This document shows, piece after piece, positions 7,775-15,743 of a stretch of 28,643 nucleotides of DNA. The stretch's first letter is position 1, and each line of letters opens with the position of its first letter. The DNA is from CAHJWO01 sp964245885 (GTDB lineage Bacteria; Verrucomicrobiota; Verrucomicrobiia; Chthoniobacterales; SZAS-18), in contig CAXTOX010000043.1 in the NCBI GenBank assembly GCA_964245885.1, forward strand, positions 1-28,643, read 5' to 3'. The translations under genes and the position numbers were made by a program. Below the pieces are notes generated by a model that saw only the letters and a list, made by a program, of their open reading frames with translations, did no database searches and had not been told where the DNA came from.

Positions 7775-9004
7775 TCAGGAAGGAAGGGCGTCAACGAAGC
7801 GCATGGCTTCGTGAATGCACGCATCGGAATTATGGTAGTTGTGCTGTCCCCAACGGCCTAGGCCGTGCAGTCCCCAGGGACGGCAGATCTCCAGCAGCGA
7901 CGCGATGGCGTTCGCATGACCCAGAACCGGAATAGGGTAGGCGTCTTCGTTGGCGTGTTCGTGCAGCGCATCCGGCCGCGCGGTCCAGCGGCGAAGATTG
8001 GTCTCGGTGTACACTCCCGACGGTCGGCTATGCGGAGCGAAGTTGTGAATGAAGAATTCACGGTGGTGAGCGATCTTCGGGTCCGCCAGATAGCACCAGT
8101 GCCAGTCGTGCTCGTAAGGCCGATCGAACAGGGACACCACGATGGCATTGGTCCGCAGCCGTGGCAAAAACGGCGCGAGCAGGTCGGCCTCGGCGGGCGC
8201 TAACGCCGCGTGGAGGCGGTGCCAAGGTGCGGTGTTGACGAGGTGGCGGCAACGGTGTTCGCCGTTCACGAGCCACCCTCCGCCGGGTTGATCCAGCCGG
8301 CGCAGGGAAACGACCGGTGCCCCGGTCCGCACATGCCCGCGCACCGGCGCGAGGATCGCGTCGAAGATCGACTGGAAACCACCGCGTCGCGGATAGAAAA
8401 ATTCCTGGTGGCTCGGCATCTTGGCGCGATCCGCCGCGCGCGTCAGGCAGGTGCGCAACAGTTCCCGCGCGTCGTAGCGGGGGATTTTGTGCAGCCAGTC
8501 TACGTCCATTTCCTCCGGCTCCACCCCCCAAATTTTGCGGTTGTAGGGCAGCAGGTAATCCTCAGCCACCCGCACCCCGAGTTTCCAGCGGATCCAAGCT
8601 TCATAATTAGCCGGTTCGCCGTGCCCGGCCCCCTCGCCGGCCTGGAGGCACGCCAGCAGATAATCCACCTGCTTCTCCACGGGCAACTGCCAGAGGTTGG
8701 ACTCCAGCGGATAATCGACCACCTGCCCGTCGTTCAGGCGGATTTTCGAGACCCGCGTGAAGCGACGAAACTCCTCGCGTGGCAGATGGGCGAAAACGAA
8801 GTCGTAAACACGCGGGTGTTTCGTGCAAAGAAAGTGTCCTCCGCCGACATCGAGATGATGGCCTTCGACCTCGACGGACCGACAGAGGCCGCCCGCCGCC
8901 GCCGCCGCTTCCAGCACCAGGAAATTCCTCTCGCCGCATAGTTGCAACAAACGCGCGAGGCTGATCCCGGTCATGCCGGCACCGATGATGAGATAGTCGA
9001 GCAC
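7775..9004 (-). CDS. FAD-dependent oxidoreductase, UDP-galactopyranose mutase-like / amine oxidase fold
   Basis: The 409-residue protein begins with a Rossmann FAD-binding motif, LIIGAGMTGISLARLL (5-20), followed by LVLEAAAAAGGLCRS, in which Glu binds the adenosine ribose in this fold. YNRKIWGVEPEEMDVDWL is typical of the UDP-galactopyranose mutase / protoporphyrinogen-oxidase-like branch. The C-terminal HGLGRWGQHNYHNSD resembles the second FAD contact. No membrane segment is seen. It lies 15 bases from the glycosyltransferase-like gene upstream and 42 bases before the hydroxylase gene, so it belongs to the same transcription unit. It could rearrange or oxidise a sugar nucleotide for the neighbouring glycosyltransferase, or oxidise the peptide. 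Exact chemistry cannot be told from sequence. Confidence 0.8.
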   Translation of the reverse strand: MLDYLIIGAGMTGISLARLLQLCGERNFLVLEAAAAAGGLCRSVEVEGHHLDVGGGHFLCTKHPRVYDFVFAHLPREEFRRFTRVSKIRLNDGQVVDYPLESNLWQLPVEKQVDYLLACLQAGEGAGHGEPANYEAWIRWKLGVRVAEDYLLPYNRKIWGVEPEEMDVDWLHKIPRYDARELLRTCLTRAADRAKMPSHQEFFYPRRGGFQSIFDAILAPVRGHVRTGAPVVSLRRLDQPGGGWLVNGEHRCRHLVNTAPWHRLHAALAPAEADLLAPFLPRLRTNAIVVSLFDRPYEHDWHWCYLADPKIAHHREFFIHNFAPHSRPSGVYTETNLRRWTARPDALHEHANEDAYPIPVLGHANAIASLLEICRPWGLHGLGRWGQHNYHNSDACIHEAMRFVDALPS

Positions 9005-9019
9005 GGGGCGGTAGAAAGG

Positions 9020-9961
9020 TCAGGCCGGAGCGCCGGCCAGCACGCGATCCGTGAAGGTGTCAGCGGGCTCGTCCTTGCCGAGATAGAAATACTCCGCCGT
9101 GTCCGGCAGTCCGCAGGAAGCCAAGTCCCACAACACCCGGGTCGGCTGGCGCACCGGGTTCATGATGCGGTACAGCGCGCTCGTCGTCCCCAGGTAGGGG
9201 CTCGCGCCGACGGGGTTCAGCGCGCGGTAGGTTGCCACGACCGTGAGCCGCGCCCGCGCGGTGGACAATAATTCACAAATGCCCGTGCGGGCGCTGATGA
9301 TCCAACCAGCGAGTTCCGCCATCGGCAGGAGTTCGCCGAGCGGACAATCCAGCGGCGCGCAGCCGTCCAGTCCTCCACCGGTCTGCTGTTCGGCAGCGGA
9401 CAGGTTCTGGCACACCGTCCAGCCTTGCGAACGCAACCGGCTGACCAGTTGCCGCCAGAACTCCGCCGGCGGCGCTTTCAACGTGCGGCTGGTCGGAGCG
9501 AGGATCACCGTCCGCCCTGCCGGTAAGCCGAGTCGGTCAAACCGCGCGCGCGCCGCGTCGGCCACTTCCGCCGTGATCCTGGGCGGTCCGAACGTTCCCG
9601 CCAGCGGCAGATCGAGCATGTCGAGGTACATGCGGGAAAACGCCACGGTCCCCCCGGCGTAGGAACGGATTAGGTCCGGGGCCTTCTCCAGAGGGTGCCA
9701 GTAGAACGGCTCGCCGCGCCGGAAGCCCGGTTTGTGGCGGATGCTCTCGTCAGGAACGGCGCGGATGTCGACGTGGTCCACGGGATGATGGGAAAAAAGC
9801 CTGCCGATGTCGCCGAGGTGATCGGGAGCCAGCACCTTGAGTCGCCGCCCGCCGTGCCGCGCCAGGATGGCCGGTGCGGCGGCAAAGGCGAAATAAGTTT
9901 CGCCGATGTGGAACTTCGGGATGACCGCCCAATCCTCCGGGCCGATGGGCGACGTGCTCAC
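9020..9961 (-). CDS. GT-B-fold glycosyltransferase-like protein (GT9/heptosyltransferase-like)
   Basis: The protein has 313 residues from a GTG start at 9961, which overlaps the TGA stop of the upstream acetyltransferase gene (shared bases GTGA); translation is probably coupled. The frame runs much further upstream, but that part is the shadow of the acetyltransferase gene. Residues 10-60 look like a first Rossmann-like half (VIPKFHIGETYFAFAAAP, KVLAPDHLGDIG). Residues 151-250 resemble the C-terminal half of heptosyltransferase-type enzymes: TVILAPTSRTLKAPPAEFWRQ, then a DCPLGELLPMAELAGWIISARTGICELLS segment in the place of the sugar-nucleotide loop. Similarity is moderate, so the fold call is more certain than the activity. 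In this context it may glycosylate the lanthipeptide, perhaps using a sugar prepared by the mutase-like flavoprotein next door. Confidence 0.65.
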   Translation of the reverse strand: MSTSPIGPEDWAVIPKFHIGETYFAFAAAPAILARHGGRRLKVLAPDHLGDIGRLFSHHPVDHVDIRAVPDESIRHKPGFRRGEPFYWHPLEKAPDLIRSYAGGTVAFSRMYLDMLDLPLAGTFGPPRITAEVADAARARFDRLGLPAGRTVILAPTSRTLKAPPAEFWRQLVSRLRSQGWTVCQNLSAAEQQTGGGLDGCAPLDCPLGELLPMAELAGWIISARTGICELLSTARARLTVVATYRALNPVGASPYLGTTSALYRIMNPVRQPTRVLWDLASCGLPDTAEYFYLGKDEPADTFTDRVLAGAPA

Positions 9962-10914
9962 GCCGCCGCAGGCAGCGGTTGGAGGGTTTTGCGGGAGCCC
10001 ATCGTCTCGCCGCGAAAGAGGGCGTGCGGCACCATGCGCCGGTCGGCGAAACGCACCATCCGCGGGTGCCACGAGGGCACGGTGTAGATCGGAACACTCG
10101 CCGGATACTCCGGGGTGCACAGCGGTTCCGAGGCTGCCACCATCAACTGGAAGTAACGGCCCAGCGGCATCAACTCCGGCCGGACATACCCGCAGGTGTA
10201 TCGCTGGTGAACGGCGTCGATGAGATGGCAGATCATCCAGCCGACGATGCGTCCTTTCTTGCGCAGCGCCATGCTGGTGTGCAGGCATGCGCCCGCCTCG
10301 TGATCGAAGGGGACGAGGTCTCTGGCGATCCACCCTTCCTCCTCCTGCCAGCGGCGCAGGTCTTCGCGCTCGGCTTCCGTCACGTCGCGCCAGCGGATGA
10401 TTTCCTCGTCCGGCGGCAGCGGGACGCGCTGGAACCAGTGCGCCGTACGCAGGCTGTGAATGTCGAGCTTGATGAGCAGCATCCGCATCTCGGGCTGGGC
10501 CCATCCCTGACGGGCCAGCACGGCGGCGAACTCCGCCGCGCCGGGCTTGTTCGTGGTGAAGATGGTCTCGATGTCCGTGCAGCCGCGCGCGGCCATCTCC
10601 CGCTCGAACCGCGCCAGCAATCCCCGGGCGATCCCCCGGTCGCGGCGGGTGGGCGCGACGTAGAGTGAAACCAGCCCGGGCAATCTCCCGTCGGTGTTCG
10701 GCAGTCCGCCGAGGGCGAGGCCGACCGGCTCGCCGTCGAGCGTCGCGCCGACGGCGACCGGGTGCGCGGCAGGGTCCTGGTCGTTGAGCAACGCGCGCAG
10801 GCTGGGGAACGTCATCGGCTGGAACGGCATCGTCGCCGCGGTTCCGCTAAAGCGATCAAGGACGTGGTGTTCGACCGAGGAAATTTCGGACGGGGCTTCG
10901 AGAGTAATACTCAT
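9958..10914 (-). CDS. GNAT-family N-acetyltransferase, probably two-domain
   Basis: The protein has 318 residues. The acetyl-CoA-binding motif is clear: LVSLYVAPTRRDRGIARGLL (81-100), with the RxxGxA loop at 91-96. The second half (about 165-300, with KGRIVGWMICHLID and RYTCGYVRP) looks like a second, degenerate GNAT-type fold. GNAT enzymes move acyl groups from acyl-CoA to amines. In a lanthipeptide cluster the natural candidates are the four lysines of the core, the free N-terminus, or an amino sugar; self-protection by acetylating the product is also possible. The gene starts 52 bases after the oxygenase-like gene, and its stop overlaps the start of the glycosyltransferase gene. Confidence 0.82.
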   Translation of the reverse strand: MSITLEAPSEISSVEHHVLDRFSGTAATMPFQPMTFPSLRALLNDQDPAAHPVAVGATLDGEPVGLALGGLPNTDGRLPGLVSLYVAPTRRDRGIARGLLARFEREMAARGCTDIETIFTTNKPGAAEFAAVLARQGWAQPEMRMLLIKLDIHSLRTAHWFQRVPLPPDEEIIRWRDVTEAEREDLRRWQEEEGWIARDLVPFDHEAGACLHTSMALRKKGRIVGWMICHLIDAVHQRYTCGYVRPELMPLGRYFQLMVAASEPLCTPEYPASVPIYTVPSWHPRMVRFADRRMVPHALFRGETMGSRKTLQPLPAAA

Positions 10915-10966
10915 TGAGGTTGAAGAAGGGTGGGGTGGATGGTTTGGAATTTGCCGGCGCGGGTGG

Positions 10967-11677
10967 TCACCAGTAGACGAGGTACTCGCCGCGGTTGGTC
11001 AACGCCGCGTGCGCCTGGAGCGTGATACGGTCCTCGCCCGGGCGCGCCGTTTCCATCAACACCGACTGGTGCAGCATGTGGCCTGAATGAAAGACCAACT
11101 CGCCGACGGTGTACGGGTGGAAGCGCCGTTCCTCGCGATGGAAACGCTGACGTTCCGCGTCGTCGGCAAAGGAATTGAGCGGTCGGATCGGCCAGTGCGC
11201 CAGACCCGCGCCACGAGCCGGCAACCCGATGGGGAGGGTCATCGACAGGTGCTGGTTCGCTTGGTAGCCGCCGTACGGCGTCCAATCGAGGCGCGAGTAT
11301 TGCAGATCGTAGTGAACCGAAGCCACCGGACCGCAGAATACCTCGTCAGCCAGATAGATGTGAAAGCCCGGCAGCGCGAACTTGTTCGCGTACGACACCG
11401 GCCGGCCGAGCTGTTTGGACAGCGTCGCGGTGAGGGCCTCGTAGAGCGGCCGGAAGGTTTCCCACAGATGTGGATTGCCTTCGGCCGCCATGCGCTCATA
11501 AGCCTCGCCGCCCTGCTGCGCGGCATCCAGATAGCTGGCGGTGCCGAGAGTAAAAAACGGTGCGTTGGGATGGCGTGGTTTCCAATGCTCCCGCAGCGCG
11601 AAGATTTGCGTGCGCAGGTCGGCGGCTTGCTCCGCGTCGAGGAGCGAAACGGTGCTCAGGTCGTGGGTTTGATTCAT
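10967..11677 (-). CDS. Putative Fe(II)/2-oxoglutarate oxygenase with HxD...H pattern
   Basis: The protein has 236 residues from the ATG at 11677; the frame extends 16 codons further, into the end of the synthetase gene, which makes the longer start unlikely. A double-stranded beta-helix oxygenase pattern can be read: VHYDLQYSRL gives HxD (His122, Asp124), GELVFHSGHMLHQ offers the distal His (about 203), and GEDRITLQAHA has an Arg (217) in the place that binds 2-oxoglutarate. I do not recognise a closer family. It starts 26 bases after the LanM gene, so it is co-transcribed and probably oxidises the modified peptide, for instance by hydroxylation. The assignment rests on motif spacing and could be wrong; a cupin-like isomerase is an alternative. 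Confidence 0.6.
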   Translation of the reverse strand: MNQTHDLSTVSLLDAEQAADLRTQIFALREHWKPRHPNAPFFTLGTASYLDAAQQGGEAYERMAAEGNPHLWETFRPLYEALTATLSKQLGRPVSYANKFALPGFHIYLADEVFCGPVASVHYDLQYSRLDWTPYGGYQANQHLSMTLPIGLPARGAGLAHWPIRPLNSFADDAERQRFHREERRFHPYTVGELVFHSGHMLHQSVLMETARPGEDRITLQAHAALTNRGEYLVYW

Positions 11678-11703
11678 GGTGGTTGGAAAAATCGCGGTGG
11701 GAC

Positions 11704-14700
11704 TCAGGCAAACAGCAACGCGCACGGAAGCTCGGGCCGGAGCAGTCGCAGGAGGGTGTAGCCGATCCCGCTCACTCCACGGAAAAAACCGGCTTCGAAG
11801 AATTGATTTTCCACCTCGTCAACCCGCAGTCGGTAGGTGCCCCCGTTTTGTATCGCCTGGCCGACCACGTAGCTGGCGGCGGCGCGCGCCACCGTGCCGA
11901 GTTCCGGCTGTTGGAGGGCCTGCGCCGCGGTCCAGACGATCTCGATGCGCCCGAGGTTTCCGCAGCAGAGATGATCGATGGTGGATAGACCACCTTCGAC
12001 CACGTTTTTCAACGCGAGCGCCATGTCCCGACGGATCGCGGCGTCGTCCAGCGCCGCCAGGCCGCCGATCCTGCCCAGGCCGATGCCCGGCGCGCCGTGG
12101 CACCAGGTACTCAGAAACAACGGTTTCCGCACCGGATCGGCGGGGGCGTTCACGACCGGCCAGTTGCCGGCCTCCTCCGAGAAAATCGTGCGTTCATAGG
12201 AAGCGGCGTCCCGTGCGGCCTGCAAAAAGGCGGGTTCCCTGCCTTCCGTGGCAACGTGCAGCCGCGCCAGTGCATAGCCGATGCCCGCCGCTCCGTGCGC
12301 GAACCCTGCGAGCAACTCCCCCTGACGACCGGTGGACCACGCAACCCCTTGNNNNNNNNNNCAGGTGATGACCGCACGCCGCCGCGAGATCCAGCGCGAA
12401 AGGCTCTCCGGTGACTCGGTGCAGGGTCAGCAAGCCGAGCAGCGCGCCGGCGGACCCGCCGAGAACGTCGTAGGTCGTGTCAGCCAAAATCCGCTCGGGA
12501 AGAATCCACCGTGCCGTCCGGCTCGCTGTTTCCAGATAGGCGCTCTCCCCGAGCAACTCACCGATGCGCGCCAGCGTGTAAACCACGCTCCCCAGGCCAA
12601 GCCCTGCCCCAATGGGCTCGCGTCCGACCCATTGGGGAAACGTCGGTACGTCCAGAAAAGTGCGGATGGGGCGGCAGGCCGCCTCGATTAATCCGCGGTG
12701 TTTCCGCTCGCCGGTGACCCGATCCAGGGCCGCCAGGAAAAGCGCCACGCCAGGCGCGCCGCCGTACAGATACAGGGGAGCCCCCCGCGCGCCGCCCGAT
12801 CCGGGGTGCAACGCCTCGGGCGAAAGCCACCCCGCACCCTGTTCGTCGATCTCCGCTCGGGTGGTGATTTCTGCCGCGAGCCGTCGGGCCTCGGACAGCA
12901 ACTGCGCATCGGTCAGAGGCTGCAAGTTGGCCGGGATGGCAGCCACGGCGCGCGCGAGCGGCTGGAGGAGTTCCGACTCGGCCGAGCGCAACAGCGAGGC
13001 GCGGATCATTTCCGCCTGCCGCGCCAATTCTTCCTCGCTCAACCGGCGCAGGCAGGTGGCGAAATCGGACGCGAACCGGCGCGGCTCGATCCCCAACGCC
13101 GCGGCCACTTGCGCGACGGTGAAAAACGGTACGTCGCCGTCCTCCACCGATTGTCGCTCCACCTTCAAGAGGGACCACAGCGCGGGTTTCTGCCAAGCGG
13201 TCAGGAGTGGCCGCGCCAGGGCCTCAATCGCCACGCTGCGCTCGAAGCCATTCCGCGCGTACCGCGTGTCCTCGGATAAGGCGCGCAACAGTTTTGCGTA
13301 GAGATTGCTCGGACGGCAGATCAGACGCGAGTGGACCCCGGCCAGCACGCCGAGCGGACCGTCGGCGGCCACCATCGCCTCCCGATGCCGCAGCAAAAAA
13401 CGATAGCACCGCTCGAAGCCATCCAGCAGCGGACCCGGATGTTCCTGCGGCAACCGCACCTGCCCGTGCAGCGTGGGGAGGTTGGCTGTCGCAATGGTGA
13501 AGACGGGTTCCTCGCCGAGGTGCATCCCGTCGGTGTTAATCCCGCGCCAGACCTTGCGGCGCAGGCGTGTCCGGCGGTTCCCCTGTCCGCTGAACCCACC
13601 GACATCCGCAAACTCCCCGTCGGAGCCGCGTTTCCAGAGCGGCAACAAACCGGTGCGCAGGACCGAGGCCGGCGCGGCAACGGTGGCACCCGCTTCGGCG
13701 GCGGTCGGGTCCCAGGCGGGTTGCAAGAGCGATTCCACGTCAACGAGGATCGGCCCCCCCCGGGTGGCGAACACGTTGTCGCGGTGGCAATCGTTCCCGC
13801 CCAGCGCGTGGAGCAAACACAGCAGCCCGCCCGCCCGACGATAATAACGACGCACCTCGTCGGCGTCCTCGCAGGGGGACGCTTCGACGCACTGCACCCA
13901 ACCGTAACGACCTTCGCGCGGCAGCACCCGGATCGCCGGCGGCAGCGACACCGCGTCCGGCTGACCGTTCCGCACGGCCTCGTCGGTCAACCAGGCAACC
14001 AGACCCTGGAAGGCCGCTTCCTGGTCGAGGTTCTTGGGCTTGTAGATCAGCTTCAGGCCGCTCTCGAATTCCAGCGCGACGACCTGTTGACCGCCGTGGT
14101 GCCGGTCGGACAAACCGGTGCGCACCGTCCGGGTGCCGCCCAACGCCCGGCCTTCAAGAAAGAAATTCTGGATTTCCGCCCGGTCCGCCTCCAGGCGGCC
14201 GAGCAGTTGGGCGGTGTTGACCACCCATTGTTCCGCCCGCAGACAGAGCTGCCGCGCCAGCGCGCTGTACTCCGTGAAGAATTGACGCAGGCCGTCCCGC
14301 AGGGACGCGGTGACAAACACCCGGTAAAGATCGGTCGAGATTTCCGCCGGGGCGGCGGGTTTGGGAACGGGCGCATGGTGGGCGCGAAAGTCCGAAAAAC
14401 GTTCCTGTGCCGCCGGTCCGCCGAGGGTGGCGAGTTGGCGGATCAAATCGGTTGCCAGGTTCGCGGCGGCTTCCGGCGTCAGCGTGCGTAGCGTGTGGTC
14501 CGTGATCGCCACCAACCGGCGTCGGGCGACCGCCAGGAAGGGCCGCCAGAGGTGGAAAAACGGCGTGTTGGCTTCCGGGTTCCCGCTGGGCGTGAAGGCT
14601 TTTTCTAATCCCTCGGCATCGACCGACGCTTCGTCGTGGTGCGCCGTCGTCATCACTTCGGCGAGAAAATCCAGCCAGACGGGCAGCGCCTTCCCGTCAG

Positions 14701-15019
14701 CGAGTTTGACCGGGCCCAGAGCCGCAGCCATCTGCTCCAAAGTCAACCCGTCCCACGCGAGACGTTTGGCCAACGCGGCGTGCAGCTTGCACTCCCCTTC
14801 GCGCCGCAGCACGCGTTCCCACCGTGCCATGTGATCCGCCAGCAGCAGCTTGAGGTCGGAATCATCGTGGTCATCGGATCGGTAGAGTGGTCCGAACCGC
14901 TCGTCGAGCCGGCTGGCGCGCGCGGCGATTTTCGACAACCGTTCTTCCGATAGAAATTCGTCCGCGGCGGGCGGCGAGGCATGCACGGTCTCACGAGGAG
15001 TATCAGCGGCTTCGATCAT
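11704..15019 (-). CDS. lanM: Class II lanthipeptide synthetase LanM (interrupted by a 10-N assembly gap)
   Basis: This is one gene of about 1,105 residues, the usual LanM length; the ten N at 12352-12361 break the frame, and both sides read as LanM. The dehydratase half (DUF4135, about 160-530) has a lipid-kinase-like site: GLKLIYKPKN (321-330), GGNDCHRDN (407-415) and ILVDVES (424-430). It phosphorylates and eliminates Ser/Thr to Dha/Dhb. The C-terminal half is a LanC-like cyclase (repeats GAPGVALFL, GGSAGALLGL, GAAGIGYALARL) with zinc ligands in TWCHGAPG and HLCCGNLG. The second motif reads Cys-Cys-Gly, not Cys-His-Gly, giving the three-Cys zinc site of ProcM-type enzymes. It follows the precursor gene after 155 bases containing two hairpins, and precedes the oxygenase-like gene by 26 bases. 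The call is firm; the exact length of the gap is unknown. Confidence 0.95.
12352..12361. other. Assembly gap (10 N) inside the LanM gene
   Basis: Ten unknown bases interrupt the cyclase domain. Before the gap the protein reads ...AAACGHHL; after it the correct frame resumes as ...STGRQGELLAGFAHGAAG. With exactly ten bases the two frames do not match, so the N count is a placeholder, not a real length. The frame break should not be read as a natural mutation. Confidence 0.95.
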
Positions 15020-15103
15020 GGGAAGTGCGGATCAACCACCGCCGGAAAATATCTGCTCATCCGGGTACTTGAACTCTGGAGGGGCAGGGTACTAACTTCC
15101 AAC

Positions 15104-15145
15104 CCTCCATGGGGCCGGCGGCAGATTTGCCGCCGACCCTGGAGG
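15104..15145 (-). promoter_or_regulatory. Strong hairpin between precursor and LanM genes
   Basis: A perfect 8-bp stem (CGGCGGCA / TGCCGCCG, 15116-15123 and 15128-15135) closes a four-base loop. An outer stem pairs 15104-15109 and 15111-15113 with 15137-15139 and 15140-15145, with one bulge. No T-run follows in the direction of transcription, so a partial terminator or an RNA-stabilising/processing structure is more likely than a full intrinsic terminator. Such structures often let a precursor be made in excess of its synthetase. Confidence 0.6.
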
Positions 15146-15156
15146 CGATGTGGATC

Positions 15157-15169
15157 ACCTCCCGGAGGT
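15157..15169 (-). promoter_or_regulatory. Small hairpin just after the precursor stop codon
   Basis: ACCTC-CCG-GAGGT forms a 5-bp stem six bases beyond the precursor stop. It is flanked by a direct repeat TGGATCA (15151-15157 and 15171-15177). It may protect the 3' end of a short precursor transcript together with the larger hairpin downstream. The role is inferred. Confidence 0.35.
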
Positions 15170-15174
15170 TTGGA

Positions 15175-15525
15175 TCAAACCGCCTTGGTTTCGATGTCAA
15201 CGACGGTCGTCTGTTCGACGGCCGCGCTGCCCTTGCTGGTGCAGGTGACGTTGCCCATCTTGGCCTTGCCGCCGGCGACGCTTTCGAGGTCCTCGTCGGA
15301 CAGTTCGCTGCCCGATTTGGGCGCGTCGTAGGGCAGGACGATGTAGGCCTGTGTGGGCGACTCTTGCAACACGCTGACCTTGAAGTTAGAGGGCAGCGGC
15401 TGGCCGATCTGGGATTCCAGCAGGGCCTTGGGATCGTCGAGCAAACGCTTGCGGTAGTCGGTGTTCTTCCGCGCGTTGCTGACGATGTTTTCTTCGAGTT
15501 TTTCGAGGGTGACGGTTTGGGACAT
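15175..15525 (-). CDS. NHLP-leader lanthipeptide precursor peptide
   Basis: The 116-residue peptide has a long leader resembling the nitrile hydratase alpha subunit (NHLP family): helical TLEKLEENIVSNARKN, DPKALLESQIGQPLP and VSVLQESPTQAYIVLP. The leader ends ELSDEDLESVAGG (74-86), a double-glycine site suited to the C39 peptidase-transporter in the same cluster. The predicted core is residues 87-116 (30 aa). It holds one Cys (95), seven Ser/Thr (94, 96, 97, 100, 106, 107, 113), four Lys, one Asp (110) and one Asn (92). Because Thr94 directly abuts Cys95 and all other Ser/Thr lie C-terminal to it, a thioether ring would have to form in the reversed direction, or the peptide may be mainly dehydrated and tailored. 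The gene directly precedes LanM and has its own sigma-54-like promoter. Confidence 0.93.
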   Translation of the reverse strand: MSQTVTLEKLEENIVSNARKNTDYRKRLLDDPKALLESQIGQPLPSNFKVSVLQESPTQAYIVLPYDAPKSGSELSDEDLESVAGGKAKMGNVTCTSKGSAAVEQTTVVDIETKAV

Positions 15526-15602
15526 GATGGATGTTTTCTGTGGTTGTCAGGTTGGTTTATACTGCGCCTCAGACACTTGTGCGTCGAGGCGGGGACGCAT
15601 AT

Positions 15603-15619
15603 AGCTTGGGGCGTGCCGT
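15603..15619 (-). promoter_or_regulatory. Candidate sigma-54 (-24/-12) promoter of the precursor operon
   Basis: The minus strand reads ACGGCACGCCCCAAGCT. Compared with the sigma-54 consensus TTGGCACGNNNNTTGCW it keeps GG (15617-15616), the following CACG, and GC (15605-15604) at exactly the required spacing; the TT pairs are not kept. Transcription would begin near 15592, leaving a leader of about 67 bases before the precursor ATG. Upstream (15621-15680) is a markedly AT-rich stretch that includes the palindrome AATTTAAATT (15656-15665) and could hold activator sites. A sigma-54 activator is encoded two genes away in the same cluster, which strengthens the match. Confidence 0.55.
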
Positions 15620-15726
15620 TGTCATACTATTATTTATAAGTCGTTCTTTCAGAGCAATTTAAATTATTATATTTCGGAAGAGGGTGGTTGAACGGCGAAG
15701 CCCGCCGACACGAAATGGAGACGGGC

Positions 15727-15741
15727 CTCCATTCCATGGAG
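15727..15741 (-). terminator. Possible hairpin at the end of the export/regulatory operon
   Basis: CTCCAT-TCC-ATGGAG forms a 6-bp stem directly after the stop codon of the HExxH gene. A second short stem lies at 15693-15707 (CGGCG / CGCCG). Neither is followed by a T-run on the minus strand, so termination is only a possibility. Confidence 0.3.
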
Positions 15742-15743
15742 CC

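Noticed and set aside
9962..10504. Upstream extension of the glycosyltransferase-like frame
   Set aside because: It overlaps the conserved acetyltransferase gene in another frame and is low-complexity Arg/Gly/Ala; the GTG at 9961 is the better start.
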